A DNA stretch of 32,089 bases from an uncultured Methylococcaceae bacterium. GTDB taxonomy: Bacteria; Pseudomonadota; Gammaproteobacteria; Methylococcales; Methylococcaceae. The DNA lies in contig CAIOOA010000167.1 in NCBI GenBank assembly GCA_903859815.1, positions 1 to 32,089 on the forward strand. The letters are read 5' to 3'. Position numbers and translations under genes: made by a program. Shown here in pieces: positions 22,191 to 30,800 of this stretch. Numbering within the stretch: position 1 is the first letter of the stretch; every line of letters starts with the position of its first letter. Under the pieces are notes generated by a model that had not been told where the DNA came from, made no database searches, and saw only the letters and a program-made list of their open reading frames with translations.

Positions 22191-23212
22191 GAGCCGTGAC
22201 CGTAGACGCGGGGACGGGTATAGTGATCGATGGTTGGCGCTGCAAAATTCATCAGTAACACAGCGAAAGCAAGGCCGTCTGGATACCCTCCCCAACTTCG
22301 GATGACATATACCAAAAGGCCAATCAAGGCCCCATAAATCAATCTTCCTCGCGGTGTGGTTGCAGCAGTGACGGGGTCAGTGGCAATGAAAAACGCCCCT
22401 AACATTGTAGCACCGCTAAACCAATGGAATAATGGCGATGGATAAAGGGAGGAATCAAACAAAAAGAAAAACATGGCGATCAGGTATAAACCACTCAAAA
22501 AGCTAAGTGGTATCCGCCAATCTATCTTGCCTCTACGCAACAGCCATAAACCACCAAGCATATACCCCATATTAACCCATTGCCAACCCTTGCCGGATAA
22601 GCCACCAAATACCCTAGCTGACTGAATTTCATCCAAATGGGTTTCCATGCCCAATTGAGTTTTCAACAGGTCTAACGGGGTCGCCTGTGTCAAACCGTCA
22701 AAAGACAAAGCATTGTGTGGGTGAAAAATAATGGATACACAATCTGAAAAACTCAACGTCGTGCTTGCCATTTCCAATGGCGGCAACCAAGCAGTCATCT
22801 GGCGGGGGAAAGAAATCAACAACACCGCATACCCCACCATGGCAGGGTTGAAAGGATTATAACCCAAACCGCCATATAGTTGCTTACCAAAGACGATTGC
22901 GAATGAAACCCCAAATACCGTGGCCCACCAAGGCACTAGCGGCGGCAGGGAAACCGCCAGTAACACGGCAGTGACAGCGGCACTGCCATCCAATAAACTC
23001 GGCAAAGGATTACGTTTCCGTACAATCAAAACCAGCGCCTCGGCAAGTAATCCAGCTATTAATGCAATGATAATCTGCACCAAAACTCCCGGCCCGAACT
23101 GCCAAACCAAGGCGATGATACCCGGAATCAATGCCACTAATATGGACAGCATGATACGGCTCACACTATTTATCGGAGCTAGGTGCGGAGATTCGGTTAC
23201 AGGAAAACGCAT
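22187..23212 (-). CDS. rsxD: Rnf/Rsx complex membrane subunit D
   Basis: The product has 341 residues. I chose the ATG at 23212 (MRFPVTESPH), which aligns with E. coli MVFRIASSPY; a TTG at 23242 is also open. It is an integral membrane protein with about nine to ten helices. KQLYGGLGYNPFNPAMVGYAVLLISFPRQMTAWLPP and ATDPVTAATTPRGRLIYG are family hallmarks, and GLTQATPLDLL contains the threonine that carries covalent FMN. It works with RnfG and RnfE in coupled ion and electron transfer. The 65-base gap after rsxC is the widest in the operon except at the gdpd insert. Confidence 0.95.
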   Translation of the reverse strand: MRFPVTESPHLAPINSVSRIMLSILVALIPGIIALVWQFGPGVLVQIIIALIAGLLAEALVLIVRKRNPLPSLLDGSAAVTAVLLAVSLPPLVPWWATVFGVSFAIVFGKQLYGGLGYNPFNPAMVGYAVLLISFPRQMTAWLPPLEMASTTLSFSDCVSIIFHPHNALSFDGLTQATPLDLLKTQLGMETHLDEIQSARVFGGLSGKGWQWVNMGYMLGGLWLLRRGKIDWRIPLSFLSGLYLIAMFFFLFDSSLYPSPLFHWFSGATMLGAFFIATDPVTAATTPRGRLIYGALIGLLVYVIRSWGGYPDGLAFAVLLMNFAAPTIDHYTRPRVYGHGS

Positions 23213-23277
23213 GGTTTCAGTTTCTATAGCTTGGCAAGGCAAAACCTAAAATAAGGATAATGGGAAGTAAGGCATAG

Positions 23278-24750
23278 TTACCCTGACTTGTGATTTTCAG
23301 CCATCTTAGTCAATAACTCTCGCTTGCGCTTAGTAGCTTCTGCCTTTTCCATTTGTTCGTTGAGTTTTCTGGTATTCCTTGCATCATAGCGTAATCGAGC
23401 GTGATCGGCCTTCGCCTTTTCCTGTTCTTTCCTAGTCACTTTAGTTTTCGCCGAACGAAAATGTTGCGCCAAAGGAATATGACTGGGACAAACCACATCA
23501 CAACATCCACACTCGATGCAATCCGGCAAATGATATTCCATGGCTCGTTCCAATTGCTCTGCGCGAACATGCCAATATAATTGCTGTGGAAGCAGCTCCA
23601 CCGGGCAAACCGAAGCACAATCCCCGCAGCGTATGCAAGGCATGGCTTGCTTATCGACAATCACTTCATCCTGCCCCGCCACCAGAATGCAATTCGTGGC
23701 CTTAGTCACCGGCATTGCATCCGAAGGCAAGGCTACCCCCATCATCGGTCCACCCATAATCAGGCGTTGAACGGAGTCCGTATACCCACCACAAACCTCT
23801 ATCAACTCGGCAATCGGCGTACCGATTCTTGCCAGCAGATTTTGGGAGTTGCGAACCCCCTGCCCGGTGACGGTGACAATTCGGGAAAGCAACGGTTCGC
23901 CATCAGTGATAGCCTGATGGACTGCCACCGCCGTTGCCACATTATGACAAACAACCCCGATCTCGGCAGGAATCCCGCCAGCAGGAACTTCCCTACCCGT
24001 CAGCAATTGGATCAGTTGCCTTTCGCCACCCGTCGGGTAAAGCGTAGGCACTGGCACAATCTTGATACGCCTAAAATCGCCATTTGATTGGGCAGTTTCC
24101 AACGCGGCGATAGACTCCTGCATTTCATCTTCAACGGCCAACAAGCAATCATTGACCCCTAGGATATGCATCAGGATATTCGCCCCACTCAACACTTCTT
24201 CAGAGAAATGCCGTAATAAGCTGTCATCGCAAGTGATATAAGGCTCACATTCAGCGCCATTCAACACTAAGGTATCGATACGATGCGGTTTTGGCGGATC
24301 AAGCTTAATTGCCGTTGGGAATGCCGCCCCGCCCAAGCCGACAATGCCAGCCTGATGAATCATATCGAGTAATACTTGAGGTTCTACCGTCCTATAATCG
24401 GCGAAACCGTTAAACTCGACAGACTCATCCAATCCATCCACCTCGATGACGTTACAAGGGCCGTCCATTCCTGAGGGATGAATCAGTGGGAAAGACTGTA
24501 TACCCACGACCCTACCGGAAGAAGCAGCATGAATAGGGGGAATGCTCCATTCTTCGGTGGAATTGAGAACTTGGCCTTTCAACACTCGCTCACCCGCTTT
24601 CACCAACGACTGGCTAATGCTGCCATTTCGTTGGATCAATGGATAAATAAGCTGCTTGGGCAAAGGCATGGTTTGCAAAGGCGCAAGGCTAGATGCCTGC
24701 TTATGTGAGGGCAAACGAAGCCCGCCCTTAAACGGCCAGAGTTTGAACAT
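23278..24750 (-). CDS. rsxC: Rnf/Rsx complex NADH/flavin-binding subunit C
   Basis: The product has 490 residues. The N-terminal half contains GIVGLGGAAFPTAIKL and NGAECEPYITCDD, the NuoF-like flavin/NADH-binding fold; TGGERQLIQLLTGREVPAGGIPAEIGVVCHN follows. Two ferredoxin motifs sit near the C-terminus, CIRCGDCASVCP and CIECGCCDVVCP, each binding a 4Fe-4S cluster. A charged tail (KVTRKEQEKAKADHARLRYDARNTRKL) is short: this protein lacks the long alanine-rich extension of E. coli RsxC. It is the peripheral input subunit. Its ATG overlaps the rsxB stop codon by one base. Confidence 0.96.
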   Translation of the reverse strand: MFKLWPFKGGLRLPSHKQASSLAPLQTMPLPKQLIYPLIQRNGSISQSLVKAGERVLKGQVLNSTEEWSIPPIHAASSGRVVGIQSFPLIHPSGMDGPCNVIEVDGLDESVEFNGFADYRTVEPQVLLDMIHQAGIVGLGGAAFPTAIKLDPPKPHRIDTLVLNGAECEPYITCDDSLLRHFSEEVLSGANILMHILGVNDCLLAVEDEMQESIAALETAQSNGDFRRIKIVPVPTLYPTGGERQLIQLLTGREVPAGGIPAEIGVVCHNVATAVAVHQAITDGEPLLSRIVTVTGQGVRNSQNLLARIGTPIAELIEVCGGYTDSVQRLIMGGPMMGVALPSDAMPVTKATNCILVAGQDEVIVDKQAMPCIRCGDCASVCPVELLPQQLYWHVRAEQLERAMEYHLPDCIECGCCDVVCPSHIPLAQHFRSAKTKVTRKEQEKAKADHARLRYDARNTRKLNEQMEKAEATKRKRELLTKMAENHKSG

Positions 24751-25289
24751 TAATGCAAGCCCGCAGCCGGTTCAGTCCAGTACCCTTCGGCAAGCGTCTC
24801 GTTGACGGGTTCCATGGAAATGCAATCAACCGGACAGGGCGGCAAACATAAATCACAGCCGGTGCATTCCGAAGCGATGACGGTATGCATGAATTTGGGT
24901 GCGCCAAGTATCGCGTCAACCGGACAAGCTAGAATGCAAAGTGTGCAACCGATGCATTTTTCTTCGTCAATCACAGCAACTCGCTTCGGCGGTTCTTGCC
25001 CTAAATCAGAGTGCAGGGCTTTTGCTTCCAAGCCCAATAAATCAGCCAATGCCTTGACGCAAACATCGCCACCCGGTGGACACTGATAAATATCGGCCTC
25101 GCCTTTGGCGATGGCTAGAGCATAGGGGCGGCAACCCGGATATTGACATTGCCCACATTGGATTTGCGGCAGCAAAGCATCGATTTTGTCGACCAGCGGA
25201 TCGCCATCCGTTTTGAAACGGATGGAAGCAAAACCCAAAATCAAGCCAAAGGAAGCGAAGACAACCGATAAAACTAAGACAGCCAACAT
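24750..25289 (-). CDS. rsxB: Rnf/Rsx complex iron-sulfur subunit B
   Basis: The product has 179 residues. An N-terminal membrane helix ([21 protein letters not shown]) is followed by the Fe4S domain [30 protein letters not shown] and two 4Fe-4S ferredoxin motifs, [16 protein letters not shown] and [16 protein letters not shown]. All cluster cysteines are present, so it should hold three clusters and pass electrons between ferredoxin and RnfC/RnfG. It begins directly after the rsxA stop with no gap, and its stop overlaps the rsxC start. Confidence 0.96.
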   Translation of the reverse strand: MLAVLVLSVVFASFGLILGFASIRFKTDGDPLVDKIDALLPQIQCGQCQYPGCRPYALAIAKGEADIYQCPPGGDVCVKALADLLGLEAKALHSDLGQEPPKRVAVIDEEKCIGCTLCILACPVDAILGAPKFMHTVIASECTGCDLCLPPCPVDCISMEPVNETLAEGYWTEPAAGLH

Positions 25290-25871
25290 TTAACTTTTAA
25301 CGAGTCCAGAAAAACCCATGAACGCCATCGACACCAACCCCGCAGTGATTAACGCAATGGAACTGCCTTTAAAAGGCTTAGGCACATCCGCCACCTCGAC
25401 CCGCTCACGCATCGCGGCGAAAAGCACCAATACCAAGGTAAACCCCGCAGCCGCGCCGAAGCCAAACAAAAACGATTCGATCAAGCCATGACGAGCTTGC
25501 ACATTCAACAAAGCCACGCCTAACACCGCGCAATTCGTCGTGATTAGCGGCAAGAAAATGCCCAATACTTGGTATAACAAGGGGCTGGTTTTATGCACCA
25601 CCATCTCAGTCAGTTGCACGATAAAGGCGATGACCACGATAAAGGCAATAATTCTTAAATATTGCAAACCCAGCGGAGCGAGGAGGTAAGTCTCCACCAA
25701 ATAACTCGCCACCGAGGATAAAGTCAGCACAAACATCGTCGCCAGCCCCATCCCTAAAGCAGTATCCACTTTCTTCGACACGCCTAGAAAGGGGCATAAG
25801 CCTAGGAACTTGACCAACACGAAATTATTGACCAGTATCGTGCTGACGAGGATTAAGAAATAGTCTTTCAT
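25290..25871 (-). CDS. rsxA: Rnf/Rsx complex membrane subunit A
   Basis: This 193-residue integral membrane protein has six helices: [42 protein letters not shown] and [21 protein letters not shown] carry the two conserved cysteine half-helices shared with RnfE. It is the first gene of the operon and the start of the canonical order A-B-C-D-G-E. A promoter with -35 TTGCGG and -10 TATTAT (17-base spacing) lies 30-60 bases upstream. The ribosome site before the ATG at 25871 is weak. Confidence 0.96.
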   Translation of the reverse strand: MKDYFLILVSTILVNNFVLVKFLGLCPFLGVSKKVDTALGMGLATMFVLTLSSVASYLVETYLLAPLGLQYLRIIAFIVVIAFIVQLTEMVVHKTSPLLYQVLGIFLPLITTNCAVLGVALLNVQARHGLIESFLFGFGAAAGFTLVLVLFAAMRERVEVADVPKPFKGSSIALITAGLVSMAFMGFSGLVKS

Positions 25872-25900
25872 GAACCAGGAATTCGGAATGTTTATACGTC

Positions 25901-25929
25901 ATAATAAGCCGATTACTAGGCAACCGCAA
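25901..25929 (-). promoter_or_regulatory. Sigma-70 type promoter of the rnf operon
   Basis: Read on the minus strand, TTGCGG (25924-25929) and TATTAT (25901-25906) are separated by exactly 17 bases. The expected start site is near 25894, about 23 bases before the rsxA ATG. The -10 has five of six consensus bases. Confidence 0.6.
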
Positions 25930-25941
25930 AGAGGGGGTTGT

Positions 25942-25959
25942 ATCCAATCCCGATTGGAT
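25942..25959. promoter_or_regulatory. 18-bp palindrome upstream of the rnf promoter
   Basis: ATCCAATC-CC-GATTGGAT is a perfect dyad (eight-base arms, two-base centre) lying 12 bases upstream of the -35. The position suits an activator site. It could instead belong to the adjacent dispersed repeat. Confidence 0.4.
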
Positions 25960-25979
25960 CAGCACCGTAGTTAGGATTA

Positions 25980-26047
25980 ACGTTCCTAGTCCCGGCTTCA
26001 GCCGGTTCTTTCTGGTCGGTTTCCGCCTAAAGCCGGGACTACGAACG
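25980..26047. repeat. AGTCCCGGCTT palindromic repeat
   Basis: TAGTCCCGGCTT (25987-25998) pairs with AAGCCGGGACTA (26030-26041), and the outer CGTTC/GAACG extends the match with one unpaired base. Inside, CCGGCT-TC-AGCCGG is a second palindrome. This is a single-copy palindrome in the window, of the sort that is scattered through some proteobacterial genomes. Confidence 0.7.
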
Positions 26048-26174
26048 CTAACAAAATAGTAAAAAAAAGTATAGTCACGCAATAAGCAAGGATGGAGTGC
26101 AAGGCTTGCCTTGCGATGGCTAGCAACTACTTGTAAATACCATCCATAGCCTTTACACCGGCATCCATGCCGAT

Positions 26175-26417
26175 ATGACGGCTAAACTGAATGACAGCGT
26201 AACTCCGGCCAGTGAACCCATTCACACCGTGACCGCGATCTCCGCTCCAGAGGCATCGACCTCCGGCTCGGAGGCATCGACATCCGGCTTGGAGGCATCG
26301 ACCTCCGGCTTGGAGATGTCGACCTCCGGCTTGGAGGCATCGACCTCCGGCTTGGAGGCATCGACCTCCGGCTTGGAGATGTCGACCTCCGGCTTGGAGA
26401 TGTCGACCTCCGGCTAG
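26175..26417 (+). CDS. Heptapeptide-repeat ORF, truncated by an in-frame amber codon
   Basis: The 80-residue reading frame begins MTAKLNDSVTPASEPIHTV, then consists of the repeat (L)E(A/M)STSG until TAG at 26415-26417. The same frame continues after the stop with three more full heptads and reaches TAA at 26505-26507, so the TAG is a single-base change of the TTG (Leu) found at that position in the other units. There is no signal peptide, no clear ribosome site, and the composition is extreme, so translation is doubtful. It may be a decaying repeat protein or non-coding tandem DNA. Confidence 0.3.
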   Translation: MTAKLNDSVTPASEPIHTVTAISAPEASTSGSEASTSGLEASTSGLEMSTSGLEASTSGLEASTSGLEMSTSGLEMSTSG

Positions 26418-26480
26418 GAGATGTCGACCTCCGGCTTGGAGGCATCGACCTCCGGCTTGGAGGTATCGACCTCCGGCTTG
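26250..26480 (+). repeat. 21-bp tandem repeat, eleven units
   Basis: The consensus is GAGGCATCGACCTCCGGCTTG (21 bp, here named by its halves GAGGCATCGAC and CTCCGGCTTG). Eleven exact-length units run without gaps; variants are GAGATG for GAGGCA in four units, GAGGTA in the last, one CATC and one CTCG change, and CTAG in unit 8. A partial, diverged twelfth unit ends at about 26507. No spacers separate the units. Confidence 0.95.
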
Positions 26481-26540
26481 GTGATTGCGATTTCTGCGCT
26501 CGGCTAAAAAAGAATGAGCTAGCCCTTCATTGGCTCTTAC

Positions 26541-26734
26541 CGTAGGGTGGGCTAGGCGCGTACACTGGGAACCTTGACCTCACTCGTTGCTTTCCGTGCG
26601 CCATAGCCCACCAAACCGGCTGCGGATTGGCAACGGTGGGCTACGGTGCGCTCCAAGCTTAGCTTTAAACGGAAGGTTTTTTGAAATGCGCACCTAGCCC
26701 ACCCTACGATTTCGCCAAAATGAGAGTTGCTGAA
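26541..26734. repeat. MITE-like element with nested inverted repeats (left flank of the TIR/STAND operon)
   Basis: Outer perfect arms CGTAGGGTGGGCTAGG (26541-26556) and its complement (26693-26708) enclose inner arms with TAGCCCACC (26604-26612) and GGTGGGCTA (26635-26643). The right half plus 26 bases outside the arm (26631-26734) recurs in inverted orientation at 31567-31670. No autonomous transposase is present. No target duplication is evident. Confidence 0.8.
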
Positions 26735-26803
26735 CTCCCTGTGGCATAATATCGTTATCAATAGAATCAGTCATCCTCCAAAGCCAAGGGAGCATTCAAC
26801 AAT

Positions 26804-27856
26804 ATGGCGGAACAGATATTCATCAGCTATGCCCATGCCGACAACCTACCCTATGAAGATGGGGCTAAGGGTTGGGTGACCAATTTCGTTAGTAAACTGG
26901 CAATTGCCATCCCGACGAAAGGGGGTGGCAGTGAAGTTGAATGTTGGATGGATCACCGGCTGGAACCCCAACGTGCCGTGAATGATGAGCTGCGCAAGCG
27001 TATTGTTGATAGCACCTGCATCCTCGCCTTCATGTCGCCGCGATATTTAAAGTCCGTATGGTGCCAGGGTGAAATGGACACGTTTGTCAAGCTCGTGGGC
27101 GGAGGTAGTGCCAACAACCGGGTGTTTTTGATTGAACTGTTGCCGACCGACCGGAACCACTGGCATCCCGGCATCCAATCCTTATCGTCGATTGAATTAT
27201 GGCATAAAGCGTTCGACCAACCGGAACCGATGCTATTAGGATGGCCTGCTCCCAATCACAATGGCGATAAAGACTATTGGCGGAAGCTGAATGATCTGGC
27301 AAGCATCATGGCCCGGCAGATGCAGGAACTCTCCGAGAATCCAACTGCCCCAACAAGCCCTGTGCCGGTCTCACCTTCGCCTGTCATGCCCATCGAAAAC
27401 CCATCGACCACATCTACCCAACCTTCCCTGTCGGGTCAACTCAGTGTGGTCATCAATGCTGACAAGCCGGACCATGACTTGGGTAAACAAATCAGGAAGC
27501 TTCTGGATGAACTTGATGTGGATGCAATCCTGTCGGCGGAACCGCTGCCGGATCAATTGCCAAAGATATATCGCGAGCAATTGGATATCCTACTGAAAAA
27601 CAGCCACGGCGTGCTGATTGTTTATGGCGAGGCCCCGCCAAGTTGGGTACAAGCCCAACATTCAATAGCTCGCAAGGTGTTAGCCACGCAGCGCAAGGGG
27701 ATCTGGGAAGCCCTCGTGGATGGCCCGCCAGAAGACAAGCCTGAGCATGGATTGGGCAATCGCAATCTGTTGGTGTTGGATTGCCGCAAAGAAGGGCTGA
27801 GCCAAGATTTGTTGAAACTTTTCGTCCAAAAACTGCGGGAGGCGAGCCATGTTTGA
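26804..27856 (+). CDS. Tandem TIR-domain protein, putative NADase effector
   Basis: The product has 350 residues and no membrane segment. Domain 1 (about 1-150) is TIR_2-like: QIFISYAHADN, then CWMDHRLEPQRAVNDELRKRIVDSTCILAFMSPRYLKSVWCQGEMDTF. Glu90 in WCQGE sits where TIR NADases have the catalytic glutamate. A Pro/Ser/Thr-rich linker spans about 179-212. Domain 2 (about 213-350) has the same strand-helix plan, LSVVINADKPDHDLGKQI then SHGVLIVYGEAPPSWVQAQ, but Gln or His replaces the glutamate, so it is probably inactive, perhaps for oligomerisation. Its end overlaps the nSTAND gene by eight bases. Likely role: NAD+ depletion or signalling upon activation by the partner. GGGAG lies 13 bases upstream of the ATG. 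Confidence 0.85.
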   Translation: MAEQIFISYAHADNLPYEDGAKGWVTNFVSKLAIAIPTKGGGSEVECWMDHRLEPQRAVNDELRKRIVDSTCILAFMSPRYLKSVWCQGEMDTFVKLVGGGSANNRVFLIELLPTDRNHWHPGIQSLSSIELWHKAFDQPEPMLLGWPAPNHNGDKDYWRKLNDLASIMARQMQELSENPTAPTSPVPVSPSPVMPIENPSTTSTQPSLSGQLSVVINADKPDHDLGKQIRKLLDELDVDAILSAEPLPDQLPKIYREQLDILLKNSHGVLIVYGEAPPSWVQAQHSIARKVLATQRKGIWEALVDGPPEDKPEHGLGNRNLLVLDCRKEGLSQDLLKLFVQKLREASHV

Positions 27857-30800
27857 GTATCGCCCAGTCAACGCCCCTTATCCCGGTCTGCGACCTTTCG
27901 AAGCTTATGAGAGCGAGATATTTTTTGGTCGCGATGGTCACACCGACCGCCTGTTGGAAATCCTTCAACGAGAGCATTTCCTCGCCGTCATCGGGCCTTC
28001 CGGTTGCGGCAAGTCCAGCCTGGTGCGGGCAGGGCTGCTGCCCGGTTTGGCCTCCGGTGCATTAGGCACGGGTAGCCACTGGCGGCTTGCGCTGCTGCGG
28101 CCCGGCGCTCAGCCCATGCTGTCCTTGGCTCAATCCCTGCTCGGCACTTTTGCTTTGGGTCATGAATTAGTGGGGAAGGATCGGATGCCTAAAGACGCGG
28201 AGGATGTCACCGTCGAGACGGCCCTGATTGCCGCTGAACTGCGCCGGGGTTGGGAAGGCTTGACTGGTTTGGTTCAAACCGCAACGACTCGCCAAGAGGG
28301 AACTGCCGAGCCGTTTAACTTGCTGGTGTTGGTTGACCAGTTTGAAGAAATCTTTACTTATGTGAAAACAGGAGTCGGCACGGATACTGAAGCCGAAACC
28401 TTCGTCAATCTATTGCTGGCGGCCCGCGCCCATCCCGAAGCCCGTGTCTATGTGGCATTGACCATGCGCACCGACTTCTTAGGGCAGTGCGTGGATTTTG
28501 AGGAATTACCCGAAGCCATCAACCGCGCCCAATATCTGACCCCACGGCTCAACCGGAAAGAATTGGGCCTAGCCATCACGGGACCGGCCCAAGTCTTTGG
28601 CGGGGAAGTGGAAACCGGGCTGGCGAATGAGCTGATCGAAAGCATCCACCAAAACTCCGACCAATTGCCCATCTTGCAACATGCCTTGGCGCGGATGTGG
28701 CGGGAGGCGGAACGAGTCAATAAGGAAAGCCCGCTGATTGACGCGAACATCGCCAATTCCAACGAGGTAGGCGGGGTAAAAGGGGCGCTGAACCGCCATG
28801 CCAACGAGGTGTTGGAATCGCTGACACCCGACGAGCGAGAACTTGCGGAGCAATTATTCCGTGCCATTACCGAGCCACATAAAAGCGGCGGTGAGGATGT
28901 CCGGCGTCCACAGACCCTAGCCGCCATCGCCGCTTGGGCCGGCGTGTCGGCGGAAAGCCTAAAGCCTGTGATTGAGGCATTTGCCAAGCCGGAGGTCAGC
29001 TTTTTGCATTATGGTCGCGAGTTGAAGGACAACAGCGTGATCGACCTGACCCATGAGGCATTGATCCGTCAGTGGGAAACATTAAAAGCTTGGGTGGCAG
29101 AGGAATCCCGGCGTGGTGTGGGCTACCAGCGCGTTGCGACACGCGCTAATGAATATCAGCTAGGCATCAACGGGCTATTGACCGGCGGCGATTTGGCTAG
29201 GGCGATGGAATGGTGGAATCCTAATTCGACCGTATTGCCGGTGCATGATGATCCTGCTAAGCCCTTCGCACTCTGGCAACCCACCCCTAATTGGGCGCAG
29301 CGCTACAGCGAAAAAAAGGATCTGGAACTAATTGCAGAATTCGAGCAAGTCCGCCAATTCCTGATTGACAGCCGGGATGCCGAACAGCGCCAGCGCGAAG
29401 CCAAGCAAAAACGCTTGGAAGCAGAAGCTGAGAGGGAGCGGCAACGGGCTGATAAAGAACGTCAATTGGCAGATGAAGCCCGAGCCGCGAAACGAGAGCG
29501 CACCATCAGCCTGTTCGATTCGCAACTCACTCATGGCAGCTTATTGGCGAGGGTGGAGGACTATGCCGGGGCGCGTCAGGTGCTGACCGAAACCGCCGCG
29601 CTGGATGCAGATATTGACCCATCGCGGCACCATGCCCGCAATTTGTTGGCAGGTTATATTGATATCATGGGTGGGCAAGTTGAGCAAATCTATACAGGGT
29701 CCGGGGCGGCCCTAGTTGGGGGAGCCAAGCTTAGCCCGGATGGCAAGCTGCTTGCCGCCGCCGGGGAGCGGAGTACCTTGGTTTTGTTTGATGCAATAAG
29801 CGGGAAACTCGTGCAGCGCTTGCAAGGCCATGATCCGAATGCGGGGAATTTTTTTGGTTCGGTGAGATCGGTGGTATTCGATCCGCAAGGCCGCTGGCTG
29901 TTCAGCGGAGGCGATGACCAACGCATCATCCGCTGGTCTTTGCCGAAGGGTGAAAAGCTGGGCGAATGGCAAGCACCGGCTGAGGTGAATAGCTTGGCCC
30001 TCAGCCCGGATGGGACGACGCTTGCCAGCGGTCTCAGGGGTGGGAGTCAACAGATCATGCTGTGGAATGTTGCCGATGGCAAAATCATCCGAAGCTTGGA
30101 CGGACACACCAGCAGCATCGGACAATCCAACGGACTGGCATTTTCACCCGATGGCAAGCGGCTGGCCAGTGCCTCCGCAGACAAGACCGCTCGTGTGTGG
30201 GATTGGCAGAAGGGCAAATCCTTGTTTACAATGCAAAGTCATCATGGCAGGGTACAGGCTGTTGCCTTCAGCCCGGACGGCAAAATACTGGCGACATCCG
30301 GCAATGACCAGCAAATCATTCTCTGGGATGCCGAAACCGGTCATCTACTTCGGTCATTGCAGGGTCACAAAAATATAGTCTTCGGTCTGGCTTTCAATCA
30401 GGATGGCAGCCAACTGCTGTCAGCCTCCCGTGATAATACCTTGCGGCTGTGGGATGTTGTCAGCGGCACCACCCAACATGTTTACCAAGGCCATCAGGCT
30501 GGACTGACGTCTGTGTCTGTGCTGAATGGCAAGATTTACACCGCATCCAATGACGGCACGGTACGTCGCTGGTCATTGACTACCCCTGAGCAATGGTTGT
30601 GGGAGCGGGGTGGATCACCTCAATCAACCGCTCTCTTGCCCGACGGCAAACTGCTGGCCGTGGGAATGAAGGAAGGCAATCTACTGATTTTTAGCCTGCC
30701 AGACGGCGAAAAACTGCTAGATCAGGAAGATGCCCATTCAAACGACGGAATCAATCGCATTGCTTTCAATGGCGATGGTAGCCTGTTGGCGACGGCGGGC

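Noticed and set aside
26182-26445. Minus-strand ORF of Ser/Arg/Pro repeats over the 21-bp array
   Set aside because: It is the complement of the tandem repeat; an uninterrupted 21-bp unit gives open frames on both strands, so the frame is not evidence of coding. No ribosome site.
26250-26480. CRISPR array
   Set aside because: Units are contiguous 21-bp repeats without spacers, and no cas genes are nearby.
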